Shown: positions 9,385 to 17,661 of the stretch, piece by piece
Layout: the number at the start of each line of letters is the position of its first letter
Position numbering within the stretch: the stretch's first letter is position 1
NCBI RefSeq assembly: GCF_036195325.1
Contig: NZ_CP108101.1
Span: forward strand, 186,001-250,000
Length of the DNA stretch: 64,000 nt
Direction of reading: 5' to 3'
Source: Streptomyces sp. NBC_00234
Lineage (GTDB): Bacteria; Actinomycetota; Actinomycetes; Streptomycetales; Streptomycetaceae
Made by a program: the position numbers and the translations under genes
The notes under the pieces: generated by a model
Databases searched by the model: none
The model's input: the letters and a program-made list of their open reading frames with translations, nothing else
Told to the model about the DNA's origin: nothing

Positions 9385-10052
9385 GGGGTCACCGGGCAGA
9401 GGTGAGCGTCCAGCACCGCCACGACGAGCCGGTCGAGTTGGCCGGACGGGCCGAGCGGGCCTTCGCCGGGCGCGGCGTCCGGCGAGGAGGTGTCCAGCAC
9501 GAGTTGCAGACTTCCCCACCCCCACAGCTGGGCGATGCCGTGCAGGTTGGTCCAGAGCGCCACCGCCGTCACGGCCGGCTGCCGTGCGGGTCCGTGCGGT
9601 GTGCCGGACCCGGCCTCCGCGCTCTCCGCACGGTCACGGGTGACGAGTTCGACGATGTGCGCGAACAGCGGGAGAGTCGAGTCGCGCAGTCGCGGGGTGT
9701 CCGCTGCGTGCGTCTCGCTGTCGAGCAGATCGTGGCGGAACATCAGCTCGAACATGCCGCGGTGCTCCAGCGCGTACCGGAGGTAGGTCCGCGCGAGCGC
9801 CTGCAGTTGGCACCGCGGCGATGCCGCCCCGCCCGTCGCGGCGTCGAATCGGGCTCCGAGGTCCGCGAAGCCCCGACGGGCGATCGCGGAGAGCAGGGAG
9901 TGGTGCGTGGGGAAGTACCGGCGCGGAGCCCCGTGGGACACCCCGGCACGGCGTGCGATCTCGCGCAGCCCCAGCGAAGCGGCTCCCTCGGTCATGACGA
10001 GGTCCACCCCGACGTCGATCAGCCGTTCCCGAAGAGAGTTCTCACGTTCCAT
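9381..10052 (-). CDS. TetR family repressor of the downstream exporter
   Basis: A 223-residue protein with the N-terminal TetR helix-turn-helix (SLGLREIARRAGVSHGAPRR, about residues 26-45, then YFPTHHSLLSAI). The C-terminal part resembles the TetR_C_33/WHG-like ligand domain (TNLHGIAQLWGWGSLQLVL). Its stop overlaps the exporter start, so both are made from one transcript. A long dyad (10055-10085) begins three bases before the start codon, which is where an autorepressor should bind. The start ATG at 10052 is the first residue that gives a complete first helix. Confidence 0.9.
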   Translation of the reverse strand: MERENSLRERLIDVGVDLVMTEGAASLGLREIARRAGVSHGAPRRYFPTHHSLLSAIARRGFADLGARFDAATGGAASPRCQLQALARTYLRYALEHRGMFELMFRHDLLDSETHAADTPRLRDSTLPLFAHIVELVTRDRAESAEAGSGTPHGPARQPAVTAVALWTNLHGIAQLWGWGSLQLVLDTSSPDAAPGEGPLGPSGQLDRLVVAVLDAHLCPVTP

Positions 10053-10054
10053 AG

Positions 10055-10085
10055 ACAGTGTCTACCAGCCTGCTGTAGACACTGT
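10055..10085. promoter_or_regulatory. Probable TetR operator
   Basis: A perfect 11-base inverted repeat, ACAGTGTCTAC and GTAGACACTGT, with a 9-base spacer. The left arm overlaps a second small palindrome TAGACA-G-TGTCTA at 10052-10064. The element starts immediately upstream of the TetR start codon and lies 99 bases before the divergent hydrolase, so it could control both directions. Confidence 0.8.
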
Positions 10086-10183
10086 CCAGGCCGGGTTCAC
10101 GGGCAGGCGGGCGGTGACCCGCGACGCGCGATCGGCACCCCGCGACACGGCACCGTGACCGACCGGACCAGGGAGCAGACACC

Positions 10184-11065
10184 GTGACGGACACCGACCC
10201 CACGCCGGATCTCATCCGCGTCACCTTCCCGGACGGCAGCACGACCGACCTCCAGGTACACCGGACGGCGTCGCCCGATGCCGGGGTCGTTCTCTGCCTC
10301 CCCGCCATGGGCGTTCGCGGCGACTACTACCGCACGCTCGCCCGCACGCTCACCGAGCACGGATGCCATGTGGTGCTCGCCGACCATCGCGGAACCGGGC
10401 GCAGTTCGGTCCGGGCCTCCCGCCGGGTTTCCTTCGGCTACGCCGAGCTCCTGGAGACCGAACTCCCTGCCGTCGTCGACTCGGTCTGCAAGGAGTTCGG
10501 CGCCGACCGGATCGCCCTCGTCGGGCACAGCCTGGGCGGCCAGCTCGGGCTCCTCTTCGGCGCGGTGTCGGACCGGGTGAGCCACACGGTGCTCGTGGCA
10601 AGTGGCTCGTCCTGGTTCCGCAGGGTGCCGGGCATCGGCGGGGCAGGCCGGCTCCTCGGCCTGCAGCTGATCCTCGTGACGACCCTGCTGTGGGGATATC
10701 TGCCGGGATGGTTCCCCTTCGCGGGGCGGGAGGCGAGGCGGCTGGTGCGCGACTGGGGTCACGAGGGGCTGACCGGTCGCTACCGCGTCTCCCACAGCAC
10801 CATCGACTACGAGGCCGCCCTGGCAGGGTCCACCGTGCCGGCACTCTTCATCACCTTTCCGGGGGACTGGTACGTCCCCGGCGCCTGTGCGTCGCACCTC
10901 GCCGCGAAACTCCGCTCGGCCCATGTGACCGAGCGGAGGATTCCGGCGCATAGCCTCGGCCTCTCACGGACCGACCACTTCCGGTGGGCGGCCCGGCCGC
11001 ATGAAGTCGTACGCGAGGTCGTGGAGTGGCTGCGTACGACAGATCCTGCCCGCCTCCCGAAGTGA
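10184..11065 (+). CDS. Alpha/beta hydrolase
   Basis: A 293-residue enzyme from GTG 10184 (GGGAG about ten bases upstream). It has the nucleophile elbow GHSLGG with Ser116, a likely acid Asp227 (FPGDWYVPG) and His265 (RTDHFRW). The N-terminal oxyanion region reads LPAMGVRGDYYRTLA. It resembles bacterial serine aminopeptidase-like or lysophospholipase-like hydrolases; the substrate is unknown. It is divergent from the TetR/MFS pair, and the shared intergenic region contains the TetR operator, so it may belong to the same regulon and act on the same toxic compound (inference). Confidence 0.82.
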   Translation: MTDTDPTPDLIRVTFPDGSTTDLQVHRTASPDAGVVLCLPAMGVRGDYYRTLARTLTEHGCHVVLADHRGTGRSSVRASRRVSFGYAELLETELPAVVDSVCKEFGADRIALVGHSLGGQLGLLFGAVSDRVSHTVLVASGSSWFRRVPGIGGAGRLLGLQLILVTTLLWGYLPGWFPFAGREARRLVRDWGHEGLTGRYRVSHSTIDYEAALAGSTVPALFITFPGDWYVPGACASHLAAKLRSAHVTERRIPAHSLGLSRTDHFRWAARPHEVVREVVEWLRTTDPARLPK

Positions 11066-11089
11066 TCTGGACCACGAAACGCCCTCAGG

Positions 11090-11117
11090 TGTCACAACGA
11101 ACGGTGCCGCCGGTGTC
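11090..11117 (+). promoter_or_regulatory. ECF41-type promoter before the flavoprotein gene
   Basis: TGTCACA (11090-11096) is followed 17 bases later by TGTC (11114-11117), close to the ECF41 consensus TGTCACA-N(15-17)-CGTC (known for this sigma group). It lies about 35 bases upstream of a flavoprotein gene whose neighbour encodes an ECF41-type sigma factor. Confidence 0.6.
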
Positions 11118-11151
11118 TTGTGCGTGAAGCCCTTGAAGCGAAGGAGACACC

Positions 11152-12351
11152 ATGACCGAGAACACCGATGTGGTCGTGATCGGCGGCGGATACGCCGGCG
11201 TCATGGCGGCCAATCGACTGACGCAGCGCGACGACGTGACCGTGACGCTGATCAACCCGCGCCCGAACTTCGTCGAGCGGATCCGGCTGCACCAGCTGGT
11301 GGGCGGGTCCCACGACGCGGTTGTCGACTACGCGAAGGTCCTGGCCGGGAGCGTCCGGCTGGTGGTCGACACCGTGACACGGATCGACGCGGCCGGACGC
11401 AGGGTGACGACGGCGGCCGGGAACACGGTCGGCTACGACTACCTGATCTACGCGGTGGGCAGCGGCAGCGCCGACCCGCGCGTGCCCGGAGCGGCCGAGT
11501 TCGCCTACCCGATCGCCGGCCTGGAGGAGGCAGAGCGGCTGCGGCCGGTCGTCGAAGCCGCACCCGCCACGGCGGCGGTGACGGTGGTCGGGGCCGGCCC
11601 GACCGGCATCGAGACGGCCGCCGAGCTGGCGGAGACGGGCCGCACGGTGACCCTTGTCTGCGGTGAGGTACTGGGCCCGTACCTGCACGCCCGGGGTCGG
11701 CGCTCGGTTGCCGGGCAGCTGGCCGGGCTGGGGGTGACCGTGCTCGAAGGGCCCGACGCGAGGGTGACGGCCGTGACGCCCGATGCCGTGCGCCTCCGCG
11801 ACGGCCGCGAGCTGCCGAGCACGGTGACCATCTGGACCGCCGGGTTCGGTGTGCCGGACCTGGCCGGCCGCAGCGGGCTGAGCACCGACGCCCTGGGCCG
11901 CCTGCTCACGGACGAGACGCTGACGAGCGTGGACGACGCGCGCATCGTCGCGGCCGGGGATTCGGCGGCCCCGTCGGACCTGCCGTTCCGGATGAGCTGC
12001 CAGGCCGCGGTCCAGCTGGGCCCGCAGGCGGCCGAGACCGTGCTCAGCCGGATCGCGGGCGAGCACCCCTCACCCGTCGAGGTGGGCTTCGTCAGCCAGT
12101 GCATCAGCCTGGGGCGTCGCCGTGGCATCCTGCAGCTCGCCCGGAGGGACGACACCGCCAACAGGTTCTACCTCGGTGGCCGTCCGGGAGCGAAGGTCAA
12201 GGAGTTCATCTGCAAGAGCATCGTGTGGCAGCTGCGGTACGAGGCACGTCACCCCGGTGCGCGCAGCTGGTGGGTCAAGGACGCCAAGCGCCAGCAGCTC
12301 CTGCGGGCCAAGCGCGACGGGGCACCGGCCGCCGCCGAGCAGGCGGCCTAG
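11152..12351 (+). CDS. NDH-2-like FAD-dependent oxidoreductase
   Basis: A 399-residue flavoprotein with an AAGGAGACACC ribosome site. It has an FAD Rossmann loop at residues 10-15 (VVIGGGYAGVMAANRL), a second dinucleotide site (VTVVGAGPTGIETAAELAE, about residue 145) for NAD(P)H, and an FAD-ribityl motif near IVAAGDSAAPSDLPFRMSC. The family includes type-II NADH dehydrogenases and ferredoxin reductase-like enzymes that pass hydride to quinones. No C-terminal membrane anchor is obvious. The preceding ECF41-like promoter and the ECF41 sigma gene downstream fit the known linkage of ECF41 factors to an oxidoreductase, carboxymuconolactone decarboxylase or epimerase partner. Confidence 0.85.
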   Translation: MTENTDVVVIGGGYAGVMAANRLTQRDDVTVTLINPRPNFVERIRLHQLVGGSHDAVVDYAKVLAGSVRLVVDTVTRIDAAGRRVTTAAGNTVGYDYLIYAVGSGSADPRVPGAAEFAYPIAGLEEAERLRPVVEAAPATAAVTVVGAGPTGIETAAELAETGRTVTLVCGEVLGPYLHARGRRSVAGQLAGLGVTVLEGPDARVTAVTPDAVRLRDGRELPSTVTIWTAGFGVPDLAGRSGLSTDALGRLLTDETLTSVDDARIVAAGDSAAPSDLPFRMSCQAAVQLGPQAAETVLSRIAGEHPSPVEVGFVSQCISLGRRRGILQLARRDDTANRFYLGGRPGAKVKEFICKSIVWQLRYEARHPGARSWWVKDAKRQQLLRAKRDGAPAAAEQAA

Positions 12352-12563
12352 GGCCTGCGCGGCCGGTCGGATCGACCGTCGACGGAGCGTGGACCACCGC
12401 TCGGCGTGCAACAGCCGTGCGCCGGGTGGTGTCCCGCTCCCTGGCGCGCCCGCAGGTCGGTGAGAATCGAACGGCTACCGCCGGACAGAACCGACGTTGC
12501 TGTGGACGCACGCTCAAGGCCCTCGGCAACCGGGGCAGGTCACGAAGGAAGGACCCCCCAGAC

Positions 12564-13460
12564 ATGAGCGACCACGCCACCGACCTGGCGACCGAGGCTT
12601 TCGTCGCCCATCGCAACCTGCTCTTCACCGTCGCGTACGAGATGCTCGGATCGGCTGCCGACGCCGAGGACGTCCTTCAGGAAACCTGGTTGCGGTGGGC
12701 CAAGGTCGACGTGGACGAGGTGCACGACCACCGCGCCTACCTGGTCCGGATCACGACCCGGCAGTCGCTCAACCGGCTGCGCACGATGCAGCGCCGCAAG
12801 GAGGCGTACATAGGCCCTTGGCTGCCGGAGCCGCTGCTCACCGCGCCCGACGTGGCCCAGGACGTCGAGCTCGCGGAGAGCGTGTCGATGGCTCTCATGC
12901 TCGTCCTCGAAACGCTGTCGCCGACCGAGCGCGCCGTCTTCGTGCTGCGCGAAGTGTTCGAGGTCGGCTACGACGAGATCGCCGCGGCCGTCGACAAGAG
13001 TCCCGCGGCCGTCCGCCAGATCGCCCACCGCGCCCGCCTCCACGTCGATGCCCGGCGCCCTCGCCAGGCGGTTTCCCCGCGCGAGACCCGGGCGGCTCTG
13101 GAGTCGTTCCAGCGCGCGCTGGAAACCGGTGACCTGCAAGAACTCCTCGACGTGCTCGCCACGGACGTCGTTCTGATGAGCGACGGCGGCGGCATCAAGC
13201 AGGCCGCGCTGCGGCCGATCGCCGGCGCCGACAAGGTGGCCCGCTTCATGATCGGTGGGCTCGGCAGGAACGAACGCCCGATCACCGTCGTACCCACCGT
13301 GGTCAACGGCAGCCCTGCCCTCCTCGTACACCTGGACGGCGAGATCGACGGCATCATGGCGGCCCGTGTCGAGGACGCCCGCATCACCGGCCTCTACTAC
13401 GTCCGTAACCCCGAAAAGCTCAACCGGGTCGCATCCGAGACGCCGCTCACCCTGCGGTGA
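12564..13460 (+). CDS. ECF41-type RNA polymerase sigma factor with SnoaL-like C-terminus (SigJ-like)
   Basis: A 298-residue sigma factor from ATG 12564. Region 2 (AFVAHRNLLFTVAYEMLGSA, DAEDVLQETWLRW) and region 4 (LSPTERAVFVLREVFEVGYD) are followed by a fused SnoaL-type domain. The three ECF41 signatures are visible: linker WLPEP (86-90), DGGG (207-210) and NPEKL (282-286). In this group the fused domain replaces a separate anti-sigma factor (known). The likely target is the promoter at 11090-11117 in front of the flavoprotein gene upstream. There is a 212-base gap between the two genes; I saw no second TGTCACA motif in it, so the sigma gene may rely on read-through or another promoter. Confidence 0.9.
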   Translation: MSDHATDLATEAFVAHRNLLFTVAYEMLGSAADAEDVLQETWLRWAKVDVDEVHDHRAYLVRITTRQSLNRLRTMQRRKEAYIGPWLPEPLLTAPDVAQDVELAESVSMALMLVLETLSPTERAVFVLREVFEVGYDEIAAAVDKSPAAVRQIAHRARLHVDARRPRQAVSPRETRAALESFQRALETGDLQELLDVLATDVVLMSDGGGIKQAALRPIAGADKVARFMIGGLGRNERPITVVPTVVNGSPALLVHLDGEIDGIMAARVEDARITGLYYVRNPEKLNRVASETPLTLR

Positions 13461-13648
13461 ACACCGGTGGCGGAACGGTCACCGGGAAATCGGACACGAG
13501 GCCGGTGCGGCACGCCGCGGCCGGTGTCGCCCCCGGGAACCGGCTCCGGGGCGCACGAACGCGTTCCGGCGGCCCCGGCCGGGGAGCGGCTGTCGTGGCA
13601 TCATGAAAACACCCACGATCGGAATGACGGCGCGCGGGCAGGTGGATC

Positions 13649-14881
13649 GTGAACGGACCGGTCATCGACTACGAGGCCGTCTTCCAGGCCCTGCCGGCCG
13701 CGGTCGCCCTGCTGACCCCCGACCTGGTGTACGCGGACGTCAACGAGGCGTTCCTGTCGATGGCCGGGCGCACCCGCGAGCAGGTTGTCGGCCGCTATCT
13801 GTTCGACGTCTTCCCCGACAACCCCAACGACCCCGAGGCGACCGGGGTGCGCAACCTCCGCGCGTCGCTGCAGCGCGTCGCGACCACCGGGGAGCGCGAC
13901 ACCATGGCGCTGCAGCGCTACGACGTGGAGGACTCCCACCGGCCCGGGGTGTGGCAGAAGCGGTACTGGAGTCCGGTCAACGCACCCGTCTTCGCCGCGG
14001 ACGGGACCATGGTGCTGCTCCTGCACCGGGTCGAAGAGGTCACCGAACTCGTCCGGGCCCGCGACGCCCGGGGCGACAACGACCGCCCCCAGGCCCTCGA
14101 AGCCGAGCTCTACACGCGCGCCCGGGAACTGCAGAAGGTCAACGAACGCCTGCGGAAGGCCCATGCCCGCGAACGCGAGGTGGCCCTCCATCTCCAGCGT
14201 GCGATGCTGCCGCTGCCCCGGCCCCTCGGTCACCATCGTGCGGCCGTGCGCTATCAGCCCGCCACGGGGGCTCTGAACGTGTGCGGCGACTGGTACGACC
14301 TCGTCGACCTGCCCGGGGCGGATCGCACCACAGTCGCCGTGGGGGACGTCGTCGGCCACGGACTGCGCGCGGCCGGAGTCATGGGCCAGCTGCGCAGCGC
14401 ACTGTCCGCGGCATCCCGGGTAGCCGAGGGGCCCGCTCAGGCCCTGGAAGTCCTCGGCCTGTACGCGCGGTCCGTCGAAGGGGCGGAATCGACCACTGCG
14501 GTGTCGGTCTTCATCGACTGGAGCAGGCGCACCCTCACGTACAGCAGCGCCGGCCATCCCCCGCCCGCGCTGGTGGCCCCGGACGGCGCCGTCACCTTCC
14601 TCGACGGGGCCACCGATCCCCCGCTCGGCGCCCGCCCCGAACACGTCGCCCGTCCCCAGGCGCGGGCCGCCTACGCCGAGGGCTCCGTCCTCGTCCTCTA
14701 TACCGACGGACTCATCGAACGCCGCCACGAGGACATCGACACCGGCCTGGAGCGTCTCGCCGTCTCCCTCGCCCGCCACCGCGCCGCCACCCCCGACGCC
14801 CTAGCCGACGCTCTCCTGGAAGACCTCATGGCGCCTGCGGGTATCACCGACGACACCGCACTGGTCGTGCTGCGTCTGTGA
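13649..14881 (+). CDS. PAS-domain SpoIIE-type serine/threonine phosphatase
   Basis: A 410-residue signalling protein from GTG 13649. An N-terminal PAS domain (about 10-125; ALLTPDLVYADVNEAFLSMA) is followed by a helical coiled-coil linker (about 140-185) and a PP2C/SpoIIE phosphatase domain (about 195-410). Metal-site motifs are NVCGDWYDLV, VAVGDVVGHGLRAAGVM, SAGHPPPALV, LVLYTDGLIERR and DDTALVVLRL. Such phosphatases dephosphorylate anti-sigma antagonist proteins (known family role). No partner anti-sigma or antagonist gene is adjacent. It is convergent with a degraded thioesterase fragment. Confidence 0.88.
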   Translation: MNGPVIDYEAVFQALPAAVALLTPDLVYADVNEAFLSMAGRTREQVVGRYLFDVFPDNPNDPEATGVRNLRASLQRVATTGERDTMALQRYDVEDSHRPGVWQKRYWSPVNAPVFAADGTMVLLLHRVEEVTELVRARDARGDNDRPQALEAELYTRARELQKVNERLRKAHAREREVALHLQRAMLPLPRPLGHHRAAVRYQPATGALNVCGDWYDLVDLPGADRTTVAVGDVVGHGLRAAGVMGQLRSALSAASRVAEGPAQALEVLGLYARSVEGAESTTAVSVFIDWSRRTLTYSSAGHPPPALVAPDGAVTFLDGATDPPLGARPEHVARPQARAAYAEGSVLVLYTDGLIERRHEDIDTGLERLAVSLARHRAATPDALADALLEDLMAPAGITDDTALVVLRL

Positions 14882-15207
14882 CGACCGGGGAGGCGAAGGA
14901 ACCTGGTCAGGTCGTCGGGGAACGGCCTCTGCCACCAGCTCGAGAGCGTGTACGCCGCGTAGCCACCGGCGCTGTCGGCGATGGCACTGGTGGCGCCCGC
15001 ATGGACGTAGCCGTGCTGCTGGGTCACCTCGGGGCGGGCCGGGAGCACGATGTGCACGCGGCCGGGCGCGATGCGGGCTATGCGCGCACCGAGGTGGCTC
15101 ATCAGCCCCTGGCGGTCGAAGCTCTCCATGATGCGCTTCCGCACGTCGGGGGCGGCCTGTTCTTGTTGCGTCCGGGCTGGAGCGAGCTGCGGGGCTCGGG
15201 TTGTCAC
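14882..15207 (-). pseudogene. Truncated PaaI-type hotdog thioesterase
   Basis: Read on the minus strand, the segment encodes the first half of a PaaI/4HBT thioesterase: RIMESFDRQGLMSHLGARIA, APGRVHIVLPARPEVTQQHG and YVHAGATSAIADSAGGYAAY. The HGYVHAGAT..ADSAGGYAA core is the hotdog active-site helix. After residue about 87 (AYTL) the sequence no longer resembles the family. The expected second half (another 55-60 residues) is missing, and the reading frame then runs antisense through the SpoIIE gene end. The GTG at 15207 lies in the loop of the GNAT terminator hairpin. I read this as a decayed remnant cut by a deletion next to 14882. Confidence 0.7.
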
Positions 15208-15219
15208 ACCCCGAGCCCC
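15191..15219 (-). terminator. Hairpin after the GNAT gene
   Basis: GGGGCTCGGG (15191-15200) pairs perfectly with CCCGAGCCCC (15210-15219) around a 9-base loop. It lies 21 bases past the GNAT stop and overlaps the 5' edge of the thioesterase remnant. Confidence 0.65.
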
Positions 15220-15240
15220 CCAACGCCTCCTGTGTCCGGG

Positions 15241-16143
15241 TCAGATCAGATCGATGCGTTCCTGGGCGATGGGGTAGCCGACCCTCGCGAAGTGGGCGGC
15301 CATCGGAACGTTGGTCTGGTCGGTCCCGGCCACGATGCGGTCCACGCCCTCGTCAGCGAGCTTGTGCGTGGCCTCGACGAGCAGGTCATAGGCGTACCCG
15401 TGGCCACGCTGCTCGGGCACGACGCCGATGTAGCCGATGAGAGGGTCTCCGTAGTTGCGGGCGGGGACGCTCAGGCCGACGAGTTCCCCGGCAGGGTTGT
15501 AGGCAAGGCGCCACCACTCGCGCGGGCTGGGCAACCAGCGCAGATAGTCCAGTTCTTCCTGGGCGGCCACATCCAGCCCGGACGCGGCGACGGTTCGGCG
15601 CACGTGGGCGTCGAGACTGCCCTGGTGGATACGACGGAAGACGTCGAGGATCGCCGCGTCGTCGGGCTCGGGACGGAATTCGAGGCGGCCCGGTCGCGCG
15701 GGCACGCCGCAGTCCGGCGTCCAGCGGTAGCGGAACCGCTCGACCAGAGGAGACATGCCTGCGGCGACGGCCGCGTCGATCCGGGCCTGGGCCTGTTCCC
15801 GGACCGTCGGGACGTCGCGCCAGCCGGGCGGCAGCTTGAGCGAGTACTCGGCCCGCAGCGGCGAGGCGCGGAGCAGTTGTGCGGCCGCACCGGCGTCCGT
15901 GAAGTCGAACCAGTCCAGAGCGACCGGCTTGTCGTCCTTCGGCCCGGCCCACCAAGCTGCCCGCGCCACCACGGCGCCGTCGCGCAGGGCCACCCAGGTC
16001 CACTCGGGGCGGTATTCACCGGCGGCGGCCATCCCGCAGTAGGTGTCGCCGAAGGCGGCGAAGCCGACCAGGCCAGGATCGGGCAGGGATTCGAACAGTG
16101 CTTCCTCGCCTGCGGCAAGGGGGCGGATGACCAGATCGGTCAT
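15241..16143 (-). CDS. GNAT family N-acetyltransferase
   Basis: A 300-residue protein from ATG 16143, with GGAAGG about 12 bases upstream. The C-terminal part holds a GNAT fold: the acetyl-CoA pyrophosphate loop is VVPEQRGHGYAYDLLVEAT, followed by VDRIVAGTDQTNVPMAAHFA and a final GYPIAQERIDLI. The N-terminal half looks like a diverged second GNAT-like domain, as in many actinobacterial 300-residue acetyltransferases. The acceptor is unknown. The 5' leader is unusual: a short ORF with a strong ribosome site and then a GC-rich hairpin precede the start, so translation may be conditional. Confidence 0.8.
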   Translation of the reverse strand: MTDLVIRPLAAGEEALFESLPDPGLVGFAAFGDTYCGMAAAGEYRPEWTWVALRDGAVVARAAWWAGPKDDKPVALDWFDFTDAGAAAQLLRASPLRAEYSLKLPPGWRDVPTVREQAQARIDAAVAAGMSPLVERFRYRWTPDCGVPARPGRLEFRPEPDDAAILDVFRRIHQGSLDAHVRRTVAASGLDVAAQEELDYLRWLPSPREWWRLAYNPAGELVGLSVPARNYGDPLIGYIGVVPEQRGHGYAYDLLVEATHKLADEGVDRIVAGTDQTNVPMAAHFARVGYPIAQERIDLI

Positions 16144-16158
16144 GTGAGGGGTCCTTCC

Positions 16159-16177
16159 GGGGAGCGACGCGCTCCCC
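16159..16177 (-). promoter_or_regulatory. Leader hairpin between upstream ORF and GNAT ribosome site
   Basis: GGGGAGCG and CGCTCCCC form a perfect 8-base stem with a 3-base loop in the transcript leader, immediately upstream of the GGAAGG ribosome site of the acetyltransferase and one base beyond the short upstream ORF. A ribosome stalled or terminating on the short ORF would sit against this stem. Confidence 0.5.
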
Positions 16178-16178
16178 T

Positions 16179-16235
16179 TCAGATCCTCGGCGTCCTCGGA
16201 ACGGGGTGGGAGCACATGAGAGTCAGTCGGCTCAC
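16179..16235 (-). CDS. Short upstream ORF (18-residue leader peptide candidate)
   Basis: On the minus strand an excellent ribosome site, AAGGAGG (within 16243-16253), is followed eight bases later by GTG at 16235. It opens an 18-codon frame, VSRLTLMCSHPVPRTPRI, ending in TGA at 16179-16181. The stop is next to the 16159-16177 hairpin and about 36 bases before the GNAT start. Placement and ribosome site resemble an attenuator or leader-peptide arrangement. The peptide has one Cys and four Arg and no strong run of one amino acid, so the signal it might sense is not evident. Confidence 0.5.
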   Translation of the reverse strand: MSRLTLMCSHPVPRTPRI

Positions 16236-16431
16236 GGTTCCCACCTCCTTTTTGCGGTCGAGGACGCGAGCGGAGCGTAACAACGTGATCGAATGACCGA
16301 CAACAGCAATTGGCCTGCCGCACGCACCACACCTCGACCCGCCGAACTGGTCCTGCGGTGCATCGGAACCGCGTCGACCGCTGTACCGATGTGCCCCGAG
16401 GCCGGCGTACCGCGCCCGCCCCCGCGCCGGG

Positions 16432-17661
16432 TCAGACCGCAGGCAATGCGTACAGCCGCTTCCCGTGCATCACCGCGAGCCGCTTGCCCGCCTCCACGAC
16501 GTACCACTGCTGGATGTCCCCGGTGTTGTCGTTGTACGTCCAGCGCAGCTTCCCGGTCGCGGCGTCGAAGGCGTGCACGCCGCCCTCCTTGTCGAACTCG
16601 GTCGCGCCGTACAGAGTGCCGCCCACCTTGGCGAACTGCCATGCCTGCGTGGCCGTTTCCAGCAGGTCCTCGTTGTGCCAGATCTGCTTGCCCGTGCCGG
16701 GGTTCACCGCCCACAGGCCGCGCACACTGTCGGACGCGTAGAGCACTCCGTCGCACACCTGCGGGTCCTTGAACTGGCTGAACTCCTCCGTCGCGAGGGA
16801 CCAGGGCTCCTTGCCCGTCGCCAGATCGAACGCCCGCAGCCGCTGCCCGTCCGCCACGATCACCAGGTCCTCGTGGACGGCGAAGCGGCGGTAGTTGGAC
16901 TTCCCCATCTTCTTCGTCCACACCTGTCGGCCCGTCGTCGTGTCACGGACGGTCAGGTTCTCGCGGTAGTCCGTGTACACGAGGCGCTTGCCGACGACCG
17001 AGGCGGTGATGCCGTACTCCTCGGTGCCCGCGTCGCGCTTCTCGCTCCAGGCCACCTTGCCGGTGGTCGTGTCGATGGCGGCGATCACGTTCGTCGGCGC
17101 CGAGAAGTCCTTTTCCAGGATGCCCGCGAGCACGTAGACATGGCGGTCGTCGGCCGCAATCGGGCGCGGCTGCCGGTACGCCTTGCCCAGGCGGCTGCGC
17201 CAGGTCTCCTTGCCGGTGGCCGGATCGAGACCCACGATGTCACCGTCGTACTCGGCGCTGGAGAGGTAGAGCGTTCCGCCTCCGACGATGAGCCGGGCTC
17301 CGGGGGTCGTGATGCCGGCCCGCGACCACTTCTCCTTGCCGCTGACGACATCCCGTCCCACCAGGGGGTCACCCGACACGAGGACCACGTCCCCGACACG
17401 GGCGAGGGCCTGAATTCCGGCCAGATTGTCGTTCGCGGCGTCCGCCCGCCAGAGCGGCTCGGGCGCGGAGCCCGCCGGCGGCGTGGTGAAGTCGTCGCCC
17501 TTCCCGCCCCCGCCCGGCTTCGCGCCGCCCGCCGGCTTCTCAGCAGGGTCCTCGGGACCGCACCCCACTAGACCTGCCCCTATGACGGCGAGCCCGAGCC
17601 CTGCCCCGGCCAGTTCGAGTATCCGCCTGCGCGATACCGATCCACCCTCGCGTGTCCCCAT
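16432..17661 (-). CDS. Exported PQQ-type beta-propeller lipoprotein
   Basis: A 409-residue protein. From ATG 17661 the leader has twin arginines (SVSRRRILELAGAGLGLAVI) and a lipobox LVGC with Cys34, so it is probably Tat-exported and lipid-anchored. The mature part has repeated PQQ/WD-like blades: VVSGKEKWSRAG, DPATGKETWRSRL, DTTTGKVAWSEKR, DTTTGRQVWTKKM, DLATGKEPWSLAT, NPGTGKQIWHNED and DAATGKLRWTYND, about seven in all. Each carries the D-x-x-T-G-x-x-x-W signature. No quinoprotein active-site residues were recognised, so it more likely binds or scaffolds outside the membrane. Similar proteins in Streptomyces accompany Ser/Thr kinases, but none is adjacent. A longer start at 17763 is possible but adds basic sequence before the Tat motif. 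Confidence 0.82.
   Translation of the reverse strand: MGTREGGSVSRRRILELAGAGLGLAVIGAGLVGCGPEDPAEKPAGGAKPGGGGKGDDFTTPPAGSAPEPLWRADAANDNLAGIQALARVGDVVLVSGDPLVGRDVVSGKEKWSRAGITTPGARLIVGGGTLYLSSAEYDGDIVGLDPATGKETWRSRLGKAYRQPRPIAADDRHVYVLAGILEKDFSAPTNVIAAIDTTTGKVAWSEKRDAGTEEYGITASVVGKRLVYTDYRENLTVRDTTTGRQVWTKKMGKSNYRRFAVHEDLVIVADGQRLRAFDLATGKEPWSLATEEFSQFKDPQVCDGVLYASDSVRGLWAVNPGTGKQIWHNEDLLETATQAWQFAKVGGTLYGATEFDKEGGVHAFDAATGKLRWTYNDNTGDIQQWYVVEAGKRLAVMHGKRLYALPAV

Noticed and set aside
13255..16296. A 1013-codon open frame on the plus strand
   Set aside because: It runs out of frame through the sigma factor, the SpoIIE gene and antisense to the GNAT gene. Its product is Arg/Gly/Pro-rich with no domains; a high-GC frame artefact.
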